A stretch of DNA of 64,000 nt from Oenanthe sinensis (taxonomy: Eukaryota; Streptophyta; Magnoliopsida; Apiales; Apiaceae). The position numbers were made by a program, and so were the translations under genes. Shown here piece by piece: positions 11,560 through 23,644 of the stretch. Where the stretch lies: NCBI GenBank assembly GCA_028671895.1, contig CM053803.1:45320786-45384785 (forward strand). Direction: 5' to 3'. The notes beneath the pieces were generated by a model. That model saw only the letters and a program-made list of their open reading frames with translations, searched no databases and had not been told where the DNA came from. How positions within the stretch are numbered: the first letter of the stretch is position 1; each line of letters starts with the position of its first letter.

Positions 11560-12339
11560 TGTTAGGAATATATTCATTTGATGATGTACAAAATTCTAGA
11601 ACAAGAGTTAGCTTAGTTTATTTGCAATATATCTTTCTAGTCTCTGAAATGTATAATCAGAGTCTAGATAGTCATGTTACTTGTACGTAGAAGAATTTCT
11701 GTAGAAAGTAAAACCAGAGTCTGCATGAAGATCAGAGTCTGGAAGGTGATCAGAGTCTATAGACTATCGGAGTCTAAGATCTGTCAGAGTCTATAAATGA
11801 TCAGAGTCTATAGTCTAGCAGAGTCTGAAGAATTCAGAGTCTATAAAGTTAAAGCTAAATTTAGAAGATGATCACAGATAAGGGAAGTCTTCGAAGATAA
11901 AACCAAAGATATTGCAGATATGCTATAAAAAACAAGGAAGGAGAATTGCAGAAGGAAACTGTCAGCTAATAATTAGGAATTCTATTCCTATTATAATTTA
12001 TCTTTCTGTTATTAGCTGATAGGCAGCTCTCTATATAAACTCTATGTAACCTAATTGTAAAAGTGTGGAAGTCGAAGCATAATTTGTCTGAGTGAAACTT
12101 TGTGAGTGCATAGAAATAGAGAGAGTTGTTGTGATAAACACAGAGAAACTGCTAGGGTTTGTGTACACCCTAGGAGAGTTTTGTATTTACAAATCAATAA
12201 TACAAACAGTACTTATTCATATCTTTGTGTCTGATCTTTGTTCTTAATTCATATCTGTTTATTGTTATTGAGTTGATTTTAAATCAGGCAGAAAATACAC
12301 ACAAGTATTCAACCCCCCCTCTACTTGTGCAACTGGGAA

Positions 12340-12343
<4 letters not shown>
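11560..12343 (+). mobile_element. Solo LTR of a SIRE-like copia element
   Basis: A 784-bp sequence beginning TGTTAGGAATA and ending GGGAAAACA. It has a TATA-like CTCTATATAAACTC near 12030 and a pyrimidine-rich tail TTCAACCCCCCCTC, as in SIRE-type LTRs. No primer-binding site, purine tract or coding sequence adjoins it, so it is a solo LTR. Flanks are TATAT on both sides, compatible with a 5-bp target duplication but uninformative in a TA repeat. It carries many copies of CAGAGTCT between about 11650 and 11850. Confidence 0.8.

Positions 12344-12391
<48 letters not shown>
12344..12391. repeat. TA microsatellite, right flank of the solo LTR
   Basis: Continuation of the TA run into which the solo LTR was inserted. 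Confidence 0.95.
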
Positions 12392-12393
<2 letters not shown>

Positions 12394-14127
12394 TAACAAT
12401 TTCAAAAAATCTCTTGGTTACCTTTTCAAGAAAGAAGGATTAAACATCGATATGTTTAAACGTTTATTCAATTTCGTTTGTATTTGTAGATATCGAATGA
12501 CTTTTTTTTATTGAATTAATTTTTTTAAAACGGTTCAGAATTTTTATTTATTCATATATTGAAAGAAAGAGTTTTTTTTTGAAAAATACGATTTTTTTCA
12601 AAAATATATTTATTTTATTTTATTTTTTACAAAAATACGATTTTTGAATTCATTTTTACAAAATTATGACATTGCAACTAAATGCAATTAAAATTAACCT
12701 CAAATGCAATCAGAAATAACTTCACTTTTTTTTTTCAAAATTTTATATTAAGTTGCATTTGGTTATAAATCGTATACAAAAAGTTACATTTGATTGCGAA
12801 TTAAAACCATATTTTTGATTTTTTTTTCAAAAATAGTAAACTCACAAAAAAATTAAAGAAAGTATTTTTTAAAATTTCTCAAAAAAACCCCATTATCTCA
12901 CCACCATTTTGTATTGTAATATTAAAAAAATAATAGATAAATATTTAAATACTATAAAATAAACTTAAAAACTTATAAAGACAATATCTTAAAGAGGTCA
13001 TTGACAATTAATTGTATGAACCATCTATCATACATCTGTCTGCGCTTATGTAGGGTTAAGTAGGATTTTTTCATGTCCACCAGAAAAAAGCGCGTACAAA
13101 TAGTTGCTTAACAATGGCAGGTCACACCAATTCTCATCTTAAAGATACTGTATATAAAAACATTGTCATAGTACTCTTCTACCAAAGCATGCCTATGAAT
13201 TTGCATTGAAGTAAACCCTCTAGGTTTTGGCAAAATAATGACTGCTGGCTCCTACTAACTAAGACATAGATCCACTTGTTAATAACTTAATTGTTAATAA
13301 CTTAATATATGTAATGTTCTATGTTAATTCTACTAAGTGTGAATTAGCATGTTAATTATGTCCATATAGGTCCAGTTGTAGCCGGGCAAAAATCATACAC
13401 ATAGAAAATCATATAAAAAAGCAACAAGAAATAACCTAGATTATTGCGTACAAATCAATACATATATAATTAAGTTGGAATTAGTCAGTTGATTATGGCC
13501 TGCTTTATGCTAATAGTCACCTCACTTAATAGCCGGCTACCGCTAAACAAGGAAACAAAGCAAGTGGAAGCATATACGAATTTATCTAATATTAATGTTT
13601 CAACTTTAAGGGGTGCCCTAGCGGGTTTTAGTGGGGTTCCCTTCAAATTAATGGGACACATTAAGGACACGTTCCTGACCAAGTTAAGGACACGCTACTA
13701 TGAGTATTGAATTTAAAAAGTTCGGTGGTTAACAATTATATAAGCATTGGATGTGTCCCCGTCATTGTTGTACCATGGGACCGTCATCGTGTCATGGGTT
13801 TTTCCCCTTAAATTTTTGAAGTTACAGTTGTAACAGCGTTTGAGATTATTAATAAGTCGTTTATGAATTAATATATACTAGCCTGTAACTTGTACAAAAC
13901 ACGAGATGAGAGTAACAAATAATATATTATTTATTTTAAATGAATTAAATATTTAATTTAATTATTTATGTTATTAATATTTTTTATGTAATGTTGTACA
14001 TGAGATAAATTATTTTTGAATCATATTTATATTATGTGTTTAAATTCTCATTAATATATTTTATATATTTATATTAATTAACATAGATTAATAACTAGTG
14101 CAAATCATTAATAATTTTTTATTAATA
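12392..14127. other. AT-rich intergenic DNA, no supported gene
   Basis: No gene, RNA or clear transposon end is seen. ORFs overlapping on opposite strands near 13485-13710 have no recognisable domain. The part around 13600-13800 contains repeated GGACAC/TGTCC words (GGGACACATTAAGGACACG, GATGTGTCCCCGTC) that may belong to an unrecognised repeat. Confidence 0.5.
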
Positions 14128-14654
14128 TGTTAGGAATGCAAATACTGATGATTGTCAGAGAATAGTAATCAGAGTTTATGCTGACGTCATCAGAGAATGA
14201 AGAAACTGTCGGTCAGAGTTTACTCTGTCAGAGAATATTCAATCAGAGTTTACTCTAACAGAGAATACTCCAATCAGAGAATATTCAACCGACAGAGTTT
14301 ATTATCAGAATTTGTCAGGAAACAATCAAATCAGAGTATGATTAGGATAGTGAGAAGGAATTCGAAAGCAAGTCTATTTCCTTATTTAAAACTGTTCTTT
14401 TCTTAATCTGATTTGTAATTGAATTGTAACTGTGTCTATATAAACACATACACAGGTTAACTTAATTGTATCTTTTACAAGTCATATCTTTCATAACCTA
14501 GCAGCTCTTGAGAACAAAGAATTTCTTGAGAGAGTTTTGCATTCCATTCATTATTAATACAAAACAGTGTTTCCTTTATATACTTGTGTTCTTGATCGAT
14601 TTTTAGGTACTATTACATTCAACCCCCTTCTATAATAGATTATATTTCTTGGCA
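14128..14654 (+). repeat. 5' LTR (AACTCTGA-word family)
   Basis: Starts TGTTAGGAATGC and ends TTTCTTGGCA. It contains many facing copies of CAGAGTTTACTCTG and CAGAGAAT between 14155 and 14340, a TATA region (GTCTATATAAACAC) near 14432, and the TTCAACCCCCTTCTATAA tail shared with the minus-strand LTR at 38990-39542. The right end is set by the following primer-binding site. Confidence 0.85.
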
Positions 14655-14660
14655 AATAAT

Positions 14661-14672
14661 TGGTATCAGAAC
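14661..14672 (+). other. Primer-binding site (initiator Met tRNA type)
   Basis: TGGTATCAGAAC, six bases after the LTR, matches the copia primer-binding core TGGTATCAGAGC except near its 3' end. Confidence 0.8.
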
Positions 14673-14712
14673 AGACAGTTAAATTCAACTGTTAGATCAT
14701 AAAATCATATCT

Positions 14713-16236
14713 GGAAACAAGTATGAGAGCATAAAAATTCTAATCTTGAAGAAAGCTGAGTACCCTATATGGAGGGTAAAGATGTTGATATTTCTGGAAG
14801 CCACAGATCCTGATTATCTGAATAGAATCAATGAAGGCCAATATCTTCCAACAAAATTGGTGCCAACAACTATTCTAGAAGGAAGATAAGTTCTTGAACA
14901 TTATACACTGAAGGACAAGAAAGAATGGACTAATGAAGAAAAGCAAGAAGTCCTTAAAGATGCCAAGGTAAGGAACATATTGCATAACAGTCTTGACTCT
15001 GTAATGTCCAACAGGGTAATAGCATACAAAACAGCAAAAGAGATTTGGGATATACTAGAGGTTCAATGTCAAAGAACCAGGAAAATTAAGAAAAACAGAA
15101 GATCCGTGTTAATTAAGAAATATGAATACTTTGAAGCAAAAAAGAATGAATCCCTAACAGATATCTATGACATATTTCTAACTCTGTTAAATAACTTGGC
15201 TTCGGTGGATAAGGTGTATGATAATGAAGATTCAAACACCAAGTTTCTAAGGGCTCTTCTAGAAAAATGGAATCTGCAGACATCTTTGATAAGAGACATG
15301 ACTGTTTTAGATGAGATGTCTTTAGATGAGGTCTATGGAAAATTGAAAACTTATGACTTGGAATTACAACAAAGAAGAAATAGGAAGAATAGCAAGAAAA
15401 AATCTATTGCTTTGAATGTTGAAGCCATAATTGAAGAACCAAAAGAAAAAATCCTTAAGGCTTCAACAAAGAAAGGGAAAGAAATAATGGTCCAAGAAAG
15501 CAGTGAATCAGAGTTTGAAACAAACTCTGATGCAAACTCTAGTGACTCCACAGACTCTGATATAATGGAGATGGTTGCTATGATTGTTAAAGACTTCAAA
15601 AAGATGAAGTACAGAAAGTACAAGAAGCAAGCAATTTTTTAAAAGAAGCATAGAGAGTCAGACAAGAAAGATAGGTTCAAGAAAAAAGAAGATAGAGATG
15701 GGAAATCAAAGACTGTTGACATGTCAAAAGTTAAGTGTTATAAGTGTAACAAGATGGGGCACTTTGCTACTGAATGCAGAAGTAAGGAATCATGAAAAGC
15801 TCTAATCACATCAAAGAAATATTGAATGGATTCATTAGATTCTGAAGAGGAAATAAATTATGCACTCCTGGAAAACACTGATGCTCCAAACTCTGATAAG
15901 GTACTAGACTCTGTCTTTAATTTTCAAACTGATAATATCTGTGAACTAAAGTCTTTTCTTAGATCTTTGCATGTTAGTTTTAAATCACATATTTTGGAAA
16001 ATGAAAAATTAAAATCTGAGATACAAACTCTGTCTACTAGAAATAACATTCTTGAATATGAAAAAACTGACATGTTAAACATTAAGAAAGACTTTGATAA
16101 TGTTTCTCACATGCAAACTCAATTAGAAATTCAAGTTGAATATCTGAAATCTGCGATAGCTAAAGAGAAAGAAACTTTTAGAGATTGGACAAACTCTGGA
16201 AATAGAGTCCAACAAATGCTTTTTAACAATAATTAG
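14713..16236 (+). pseudogene. gag of the first SIRE-like element, broken
   Basis: Nucleocapsid-type polyprotein. The start is degraded; the frame shows a Gag-like AEYPIWRVKM near 14757 and a TAA near 14887. The main open part is 14980-15642 (NRVIAYKTAKEIWDILEVQC, FLTLLNNLASVDKVYDNEDS). After a stop, a CCHC zinc knuckle CYKCNKMGHFATEC lies near 15739-15780. An acidic coiled-coil-like segment follows at 15826-16236. In a live element Gag packages the RNA into virus-like particles. Stops at 15640 and near 15793 break it. Confidence 0.85.
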
Positions 16237-16519
16237 ACTTCTACCCTAGGTTATGAATCTAACAAAGATACACACACTAAATCACACATAAAAGAAATAT
16301 TGAATAAACCTTTGAAATTTGTTAGAGCTAGTAATGACAAAAAAAACTTCTAGTGAATGCTCTAAAAATAATAGTATGTCAGAAAATAAAAAGGTGAATA
16401 TAGGGTTACTTTCTCAGAAGTAACTTAAAGAAAAGTTGAAGGCAGTCACCAATAAAAATAAACCTAAAAAGGTGAAAAGAAATAAGAATGGCAAAGTATG
16501 AATTACTAAGGAGAATAAC

Positions 16520-17337
16520 TACATGAATATCTCTGATGCTCCTAGGAAAACCTGTTTTACTTGTGGAAATTCAAATCACCTTGCCATTGACTGCAAATAA
16601 AATAAAAAGAAGGAACCTGAAAGACCTAATTTTGAGGTTAGAAAACAAACTAGATATAGACTACAAAATCCTTGTTTTCATTGTGGTAGTCTGTGGCATT
16701 CCATTTATACATGCAAAGAATATCATAATTTGTATTATAATTTTTATGAACCATTGCCTCAAATAAATATTTCTCCAAAACATACTATCAAGAAAATATA
16801 TGTGATAAAGTCTGATAAAAGGAGTGTAAACTCTGACAGTACAAATTCTGTGAATGCAAACTCTGTTCATGTAAACTCTGTTAACACAAACTCTGACAAA
16901 ACTACTTCTGCTTCAAAAGGTAACAAGTTTCAAATAAAGGACCCAAACTAGTTTGGGTCCCCAAACCTACTAATTAAATTGCATTTACTGATTGCAGGAA
17001 AACAAAAAAAAATATCCTAGTGATTGATAGTGGATGTTCTGCACACATGACTGGAAATAAATCCCTGCTTTCAGAGTTTGAGGAGAAGGCTGACCCAGCA
17101 ATATCTTATGAAGATGGCAACATAAGAATAACACTGGGATATGGCAACATTGTAATTGGAAATGTCATCATTGAAAATGTGGCTCTGGTTGAAGGACTCA
17201 AACATAATTTGTTAAGTGTGAGTCAAATGACAGACAGAGGTTATTCTGTGGAATTTCATGGAACTCATTATGATTGCATCTTGATTTATTTGGTCATGTC
17301 AACATTATGTCCATTAGAAAGAAGAAATATACTCTAG
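16520..17337 (+). pseudogene. extra zinc knuckles and protease of the first SIRE-like element
   Basis: Two further knuckle-like motifs (CFTCGNSNHLAIDC near 16555; CFHCGSLWHSIYTC near 16675) precede a linker at 16800-16910 in which Asn-Ser-Asp/Val repeats are written by AACTCTG(A/T) words. The aspartic protease begins at 17020 with IDSGCSAHMTG, where DSG is the catalytic motif, and continues to HNLLSVSQM. At about 17265 the frame jumps straight to the HLDLFG start of the integrase core. Compared with the second element (38444-38776), about 330 bp encoding the zinc-binding HHCC part of integrase are missing. Confidence 0.85.
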
Positions 17338-18082
17338 TGATAGTTGATGATTACACTAGATTTACCTGTGTGTACTTTTTGCATAAGAAGGATGAAATTG
17401 TAGAGATATTTTTGATCACATTGCAATGATTGAGAATGGATCAACACACAAGGTAAAGAATCTAAGGAGTGACAATGGAATAGAGTTTAAGAACTCTGCA
17501 ATGGAGGAATTCTGCTCAACAAAAGGTATTGTTCAACAATTTTCAGCACCTGGCACACCTCAACAAAATGGTGTAGTAGAAAGAAAGAACAAAAATCTAA
17601 TTGAAGCTGCCATAACAATGCTAGAAGGAGCAAAACTACCTACTTATTTTTGGGCAAAAACTGTGAATACTGCATGAATTACTCAGAATTGTTCTTTAAT
17701 AAACAAACATGGAATGACTCAATATAAATCTTTGAAGGGAAGAAAGCCAAATGTTAAGTACTTTCACATCTTTGGAAGAAAGTGTTTTATTCTCAAAACA
17801 CATCCTGAACAATTGAAGAAGTTTGAACTTAAAGTAGATGAAGGAATTTTTATTGGTTATGCAACAACTTCTAAAACCTCATCAAGGGCATTCAAAGTGT
17901 TCAATTTTAGGACAAGGACAGTCATGGAATCAATTAATGTCTCTTTTGATGATGAAAAAATAGCTGGATTTCATGATGAAGATGCACAAGAAACTCTGAA
18001 ATTTGAGAATGAATTGCAGAATATAAACTCTGTTGAACTAAAATTCGATGAGTCAAACACTGTTGAACCAAACTCTGATTAG
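17265..18082 (+). pseudogene. integrase core of the first SIRE-like element
   Basis: The DDE-type core is readable across three frames: HLDLFGHVNIMS with LVIVDDYTRF, then LRSDNGIEFKNSAMEEF and SAPGTPQQNGVVERKNKN (17426-17677), and a C-terminal part KPNVKYFHIFGRKCFIL (17714-18082). Asp, Asp and Glu of the catalytic triad are present, but stops and frameshifts at about 17337, 17400 and 17675 break it. Its normal job is joining element cDNA to chromosomal DNA. Confidence 0.85.
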
Positions 18083-18169
18083 ATAAACTCTATTCAACCA
18101 AACACTAGTGAGGTAAACTCTGATTCTTTGGCTCTATTTTTACTTGAAAGTGGTTTCACTAGTGACACA

Positions 18170-19174
18170 ATTGATAAAACCTTGTTTTATAGAACTCAAT
18201 ATAAGGATTTATTATTGGTATAAATATATTTTGATGATATTATATTTGGTTCCACTAATTAGAAACTCTGTGAAAGATTTTCAAAGTTTATGTAGTCCAG
18301 GTATCAAATGAGAACGATGGGAGAATTGAGCTATTTTCTAGGTTTACAAGTGAAACAGACTGAGGAAGGAATTTTTATTAATCAGTCTAAATATACAAAG
18401 AATCTACTCACAAAATTTCAAATGCAAGACTCTGCATCTACTAAAACTCCTATGGCTACTGTAACAAATCTTGATCAATACAGTGGAGAACCTATAGATA
18501 TAACATCATATAGAGGAATGATTTGTTCTCTGCTTTATTTGACTGCAAGTAGACCAAATATTATGTTTGCCACATGTCTATGTGCTAGATTTCAGGCAAA
18601 TTCAAGGGCACCTCATTTGATTGTTGTTAAGAGAATCTTCAGATATCTCAATGGCACTATTAATCTTGGATTATGGTATCCTAGAGAGTCTGATTTTAAA
18701 TTGATAGGCTACTCAGATGCTGACTTTGCAGGATACAATTTTGAAAGGAAAAGCACAAGTGGTAGTTGTCAATTTCTAGGTGGAAGACTTGTGTCATGGT
18801 ACATCAAGAAACACAAATCAATCTCAATATCAACAGCGGAGGCTGAGTATATAGCTGCAGGAAGCTGTTGTGCACAAATCTTATGGATGAAAAATCAACT
18901 GTTGGATTATAGTTTGAACTTTTCTAAAATTCATATTTATTGTGATAATCAAAGTGATATTGCAATGACAGGAAATCCAGTTCAACATTCTCTAACAAAG
19001 CACATCAGTATTAGATATCATTTCATAAGAGAACATGTCTTGGAAGGCACAATAGAATTGCATTTTGTTCCCACAGATCAACCATTAGCAGATATATTCA
19101 CCAAGCCTTTGCTTGAAGAAACATTTACAATATTGGTTTCTGAATTAGGAATGGTGACAAGTGGCTCAACTTGA
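18170..19174 (+). pseudogene. RT C-terminal part and RNase H of the first SIRE-like element
   Basis: Most of the reverse transcriptase is missing: the frame passes from the linker directly to DKTLFYRTQYKDLLL and then a damaged catalytic box, YFDDIIFGSTN (normally YVDD), near 18228. The open part 18308-19174 reads MGELSYFLGLQVKQ, then RNase H with STAEAEYIAAGSCCAQILWM, IRYHFIREHV and LADIFTKPL. Stops at about 18222, 18261 and 18294 interrupt the upstream portion. Confidence 0.87.
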
Positions 19175-19184
19175 GATGGCAAGT

Positions 19185-19430
19185 AACAGACAATCAGAGT
19201 ATATGATAAACTTTGTCAGAGTATGTGGTAAACTCTGATGGAAAAAGGAGTAAACTCTGATCATTGAAGCATCTAATCTCTGATAACAAAGTATCAGTAT
19301 TTATGGTAAACTCTGTTAGAGTATGTGGTAAACTCTGACAATAAATACTAAACTCTGACTTATATAAACTCTGATTTCATGCTTGATAAACTCTGTTTAA
19401 GTGGTAAACTCTGAGATCACATTTATGACA
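19185..19430 (+). repeat. Cluster of AACTCTGA words after pol
   Basis: At least eight copies of (T/A)AAACTCTG(A/T) in about 240 bp, in non-coding DNA between the pol stop and the downstream ORF. The same word fills the LTR and the coding linkers of this element. Confidence 0.9.
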
Positions 19431-19742
19431 TCATATTTAATTGTGTGACATGATAATTACTATTATCTGATTGGACTTGTAATAGGGCGCGTGTATCTCA
19501 CAAAAGACGGTTCATATCATTACACACATACACACACTTGCTGTATTTTGAGACTTGTTCTAATAATTACTCTTCAAATCAGTTTATGCCACATGTCCTA
19601 CTACACGGTATATGCAAATGAAAGGGCATAATTTAATTCTTATTTTCACTTTGAATTATTCATCTGTATCTATTATTCTTCTCTTACTCTCTCATTTCAT
19701 ATAAACCCTAACTGCTTAAACTTGCAAATCTTTGTTGTTTCA

Positions 19743-20609
19743 ATGGCATCCAAATGTGTGACTTTCTAGAATTACAAATTTGTTGCTACAAACTATATCT
19801 CTCTTTTGAATAAAACCGATACACCTCAAGATTTTCATGTTATTCAGGGTTTTTTAGATCAAAGTTACATTGGTTATGCACTTCAGGAACCTTCTAATTT
19901 TTTTGCTCAAACTATGCTGAGAATCTGGTCGTCTACAAAGTTTAATAATGCAGGTGATGATGATGAACCTATCATCACTTTTCAATGAAATGGCAAACAC
20001 TTGATTACTCTTGCTGTGCTTCAACAAGCCCTTCATCATCCAGATGTGGTTGTGTATGATGATTTTATGAGAGATGAACATATAAAGGAGTTTTTCAGGT
20101 CTATAGGCTATGGAGGAAGCCAGTCAAAGCTAGGGAGCCTAACAAGACCTAATCTAAGAAGATAATGTAGTTTCATCTTTGATTGCATCACGAGGGCCTT
20201 CATAGTCAAATGCACCAACTTTGATGCCATCCCTCAATTACCTCAACAAATTGGGTATTCTTTGACCCATATTCTTAATTTTAATTTTCCTTGTTTGATA
20301 ATTAGGTAGCTAGCTAGCAAAATAAATGATGATGCTCACACTTTATATTTTTTTAGATTTCTTCAATTGATTTTTAGCCATTTGTTGCCTAATGTAAATT
20401 TTGAGACTGATCAGAGTATAGCTAGTTTTTGAATGAATAAGAGAATTTTTGCTGACTTAGCTAGGAAGGATGCAAAGAAAGGTAATCTCTCTCATCTCTT
20501 TTATCCCATATGGGTCAGGCTTCTCCTACATTAGAGAATGCCTACCATGTATGGAAGAAATTTTCTCTCGCTTTGGATCAGAGTTTAGCACCCTCTGAGT
20601 CAAAACCAA
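19743..20609 (+). pseudogene. post-pol (env-like) ORF, 5' part, interrupted by the CACTA element
   Basis: The ORF starts ATGGCATCC (MAS) as in the minus-strand element at 58708. Readable segments include DTPQDFHVIQGFL, LTRPNLRR, FIFDCITRAFIVKC and QQIGYSLTHI, which I associate with the extra ORF of SIRE-type copia elements. Several stops (about 19767, 19986, 20163) and at least one frameshift are present. The reading frame is cut at 20609 by the CACTA insertion and resumes at 33077. The function of this ORF class is unknown; env-like is only a positional label. Confidence 0.7.
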
Positions 20610-21395
20610 CACTACGCCATAAATGGCCTAATGCAATACTTTTAGAATGCAACACTCATTTTCCGTTACATTAGCCTACTTTTTTTGAGCAACTGCAACA
20701 CTACAAACAAAGCGTTGCATTATATTAGAAAGTTGTGTTGCAGTTGAATTGTAGTGTTGCACCTTGCAACACTAGGGGAAAAAGCGTTGCATTTGGTGAG
20801 CAATTAGGACAAAAAATAATGATGTGGCATGTGGGACCCACGTGTGGGACCCATATTTGCTGACGTGTCACTGCTGACGTGGCAGATGGACCCACCTGTG
20901 CTGACGTGTCACGTGTGGGACCCACGTGTGGGACCCACATTTTGCTGACGTGGCACTGCTGACGTGGCAAGAAAGCGTTGCATTTGGTCCTTCAGCGTTG
21001 CATTTGCACCTGGTGTTGCATTTGAGTTTTTGAGGGACCCACATGTTGCTGACGTGGTAGTGATGACGTCAGCATGTGGGACCCACTTCTGCTGACGTGT
21101 TATGTGTGGGACCCACGTGTGGGGCCCACATTTAGGGCCCACATTTTGCTGACGTGGCAAGAAAGCGTTGCATTTGGTCCTTCAGTGTTGCATTTGCACC
21201 TGGTGTTGCATTTGAGTTTTTGAGGGACCCACATTTTGCTGACGTGGCAGTGATGACGTCAGCATGTGGGACCCACATCTGCTGACGTGTTATGTGTGGG
21301 ACCCACGTGTGGGCCCACATTTTGCTAACGTGGCAAGAAAGCGTTGCATTTTGCCCTTCAGTGTTGTATTTGCACTTGGTGTTGCGTTTGAGTTA
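20610..21395. repeat. Left subterminal region of the CACTA element
   Basis: Many copies of the words GCGTTGCATTTG/AATGCAAC, the usual kind of subterminal motif bound by the element's own TnpA protein. They are mixed with GC-richer repeats GCTGACGTGGCA and GGGACCCACGTGTGG. A block of about 190 bp is duplicated (landmark GCTGACGTGGCAAGAAAGCG at 20957 and 21148, degenerate at 21324). Minus-strand ORFs here (20725-21320) are by-products of the repeats. Confidence 0.88.
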
Positions 21396-21398
21396 TTA

Positions 21399-23260
21399 GT
21401 ACAAGTCAAATTAATAATTGACTACAAAATGTACCATATAAAATAATTTTTTATTTTTTAAAATTTTGGGAATATCACTATATTAGATATATATTAACAT
21501 CCGTACGGTTGGATCGTCGATAAGTATTTCTTAAAAAATAGAGACAACAATCTGGGATAAAGTACAAGTTTGTGGTACAAGTCAAATCAGGTGTTGACTA
21601 CAAATTGTACCATCCAAAATAATTTTTTATTTTTTAAAATTTTGGAAATATCACTATATTAGATATATATTAACATCCGTACGGTTGGATCGTCGATAAG
21701 TATTTCTAAAAAAATAGAGACAACAATCTGGGATAAAGTACAAGTTAGTGGTACAAGTCAAATCAGGTGTTGACTACAAATTGTACCATACAAAATAATT
21801 TTTTATTTTTTAAAATTTTGGAAATATCACTATATTAGATATATATTAACATCCGTACGGTTTGATTGTCGATAAGTATTTCTAAAAAAATAGAGACAAC
21901 AATCTGGGATAAAGTACAAGTTAGTGGTACAAGTCAAATCAGGTGTTGACTACAAATTGTACCATCCAAAATAATTTTTTATTTTTTAAAATTTTGGAAA
22001 TATCACTATATTAGATATATATTAACATCCGTACGGTTGGATCGTCGATAAGTATTTCTAAAAAAATAGAAACAACAATGTGGGATAAAGTACAAGTTAG
22101 TAGTACAAGTCAAATTAATAGTTGACTACAAAATGTACCATCCAAAATAATTTTTTATTTTTTAAAATTTTGGAAATATCACTATATTAGATATATATTA
22201 ACATCCGTACGGTTGGATCGTCGATAAGTATTTCTAAAAAAATAGAGACAGCAATCTGGGATAAAGTACAAGTTAGTGGTACAAGTCAAATCAGGTGTTG
22301 ACTACTAATTGTACCATCCAAAATAATTTTTTATTTTTTAAAATTTTGGAAATATCACTATATTAGATATATATTAACATCCGTACGGTTGGATCGTCGA
22401 TAAGTATTTCTAAAAAAATAGAAACAACAATGTGGGATAAAGTACAAGTTAGTAGTACAAGTCAAATTAATAGTTGACTACAAAATGTACCATCCAAAAT
22501 AATTTTTTATTTTTTAAAATTTTGGAAATATCACTATATTAGATATATATTAACATCCGTACGGTTGGATCGTCGATAAGTATTTCTAAAAAAATAGAGA
22601 CAGCAATCTGGGATAAAGTACAAGTTAGTGGTACAAGTCAAATCAGGTGTTGACTACTAATTGTACCATCCAAAATAATTTTTTATTTTTTAAAATTTTG
22701 GAAATATCACTATATTAGATATATATTAACATCCGTACGGTTGGATCGTCGATAAGTATTTCTAAAAAAATAGAAACAACAATGTGGGATAAAGTACAAG
22801 TTAGTAGTACAAGTCAAATTAATAGTTGACTACAAAATGTACCATCCAAAATAATTTTTTATTTTTTAAAATTTTGGAAATATCACTATATTAGATATAT
22901 ATTAACATCCGTACGGTTGGATCGTCGATAAGTATTTCTAAAAAAATAGAGACAGCAATCTGGGATAAAGTACAAGTTAGTGGTACAAGTCAAATCAGGT
23001 GTTGACTACTAATTGTACCATCCAAAATAATTTTTTATTTTTTAAAATTTTGGAAATATCACTATATTAGATATATATTAACATCCGTACGGTTGGATCG
23101 TCGATAAGTATTTATAAAAAAATAGAGACAACAATCTGGGATAAAGTAGTAGTTAGTAGTACAAGTCAAATTAATAGTTGACTACAAAATGTACCTTCTA
23201 AAATAATTTTTTATTTTTTAAAATTTTGGGAATATCATTATAATAGATATATAAATTTCT
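21399..23260. repeat. 176-bp tandem array inside the CACTA element, about 10.5 copies
   Basis: The landmark CCGTACGG recurs at 21501, 21677, 21853, 22029, 22205, 22381, 22557, 22733, 22909 and 23085, every step exactly 176 bp. From about 21990 to 23000 two variants alternate, giving a 352-bp period: AACAACAATG occurs at 22071, 22423 and 22775. Variant pairs include AATCAGGTGTTGAC versus AATTAATAGTTGAC. The right edge decays after 23220. No ORF crosses it. Confidence 0.97.
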
Positions 23261-23644
23261 ACATTTATTAATAAATAAAATTTAAAATAAAATTAATGAT
23301 ATCATATAGAAGTATTTTTACTATATAATAATATTAAATTATGTTATAAAAGAATAAATATTAAATAATATTAATAAAATAAATTAAAAGACCCAGATAA
23401 AACAGGCGGGCTATTTCCCCCCACCCAAAATTATACCTTAAGTACACAACATTACCTCAACCCATGACCTCCAATTACACGGCAGAAAAAGGTACTACTC
23501 TTCTACTCACACATCCATTACACAGACACTCGCTGGTATAATCGAAGGGATATCACACAGACACTCGCGAAGCAGCTGCCCCCAAGTAAAATCGAAGGGA
23601 TATGGCAAGTCACAGGGTATAATCGAAGGGATATCGGAAGTAAA

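Noticed and set aside
11496..11690. ORFs rich in Ile-Tyr (also 12225-12443 and 51721-51909)
   Set aside because: They only translate TA microsatellites.
13485..13710. Overlapping ORFs on both strands
   Set aside because: No recognisable domain, no promoter or splice context, and mutual shadowing; not supported as genes.
20725..21320. Minus-strand ORFs with repeated RQQ and VPHVGP words
   Set aside because: They are read-through of the CACTA subterminal repeats (GGGACCCACGTG, GCTGACGTGGCA); nearly identical ORFs arise from each repeat copy and there is no domain.
21399..23260. CRISPR-like regular repeats
   Set aside because: The units are 176 bp tandem copies with no unique spacers, in a plant nuclear transposon. 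It is a satellite-type array.
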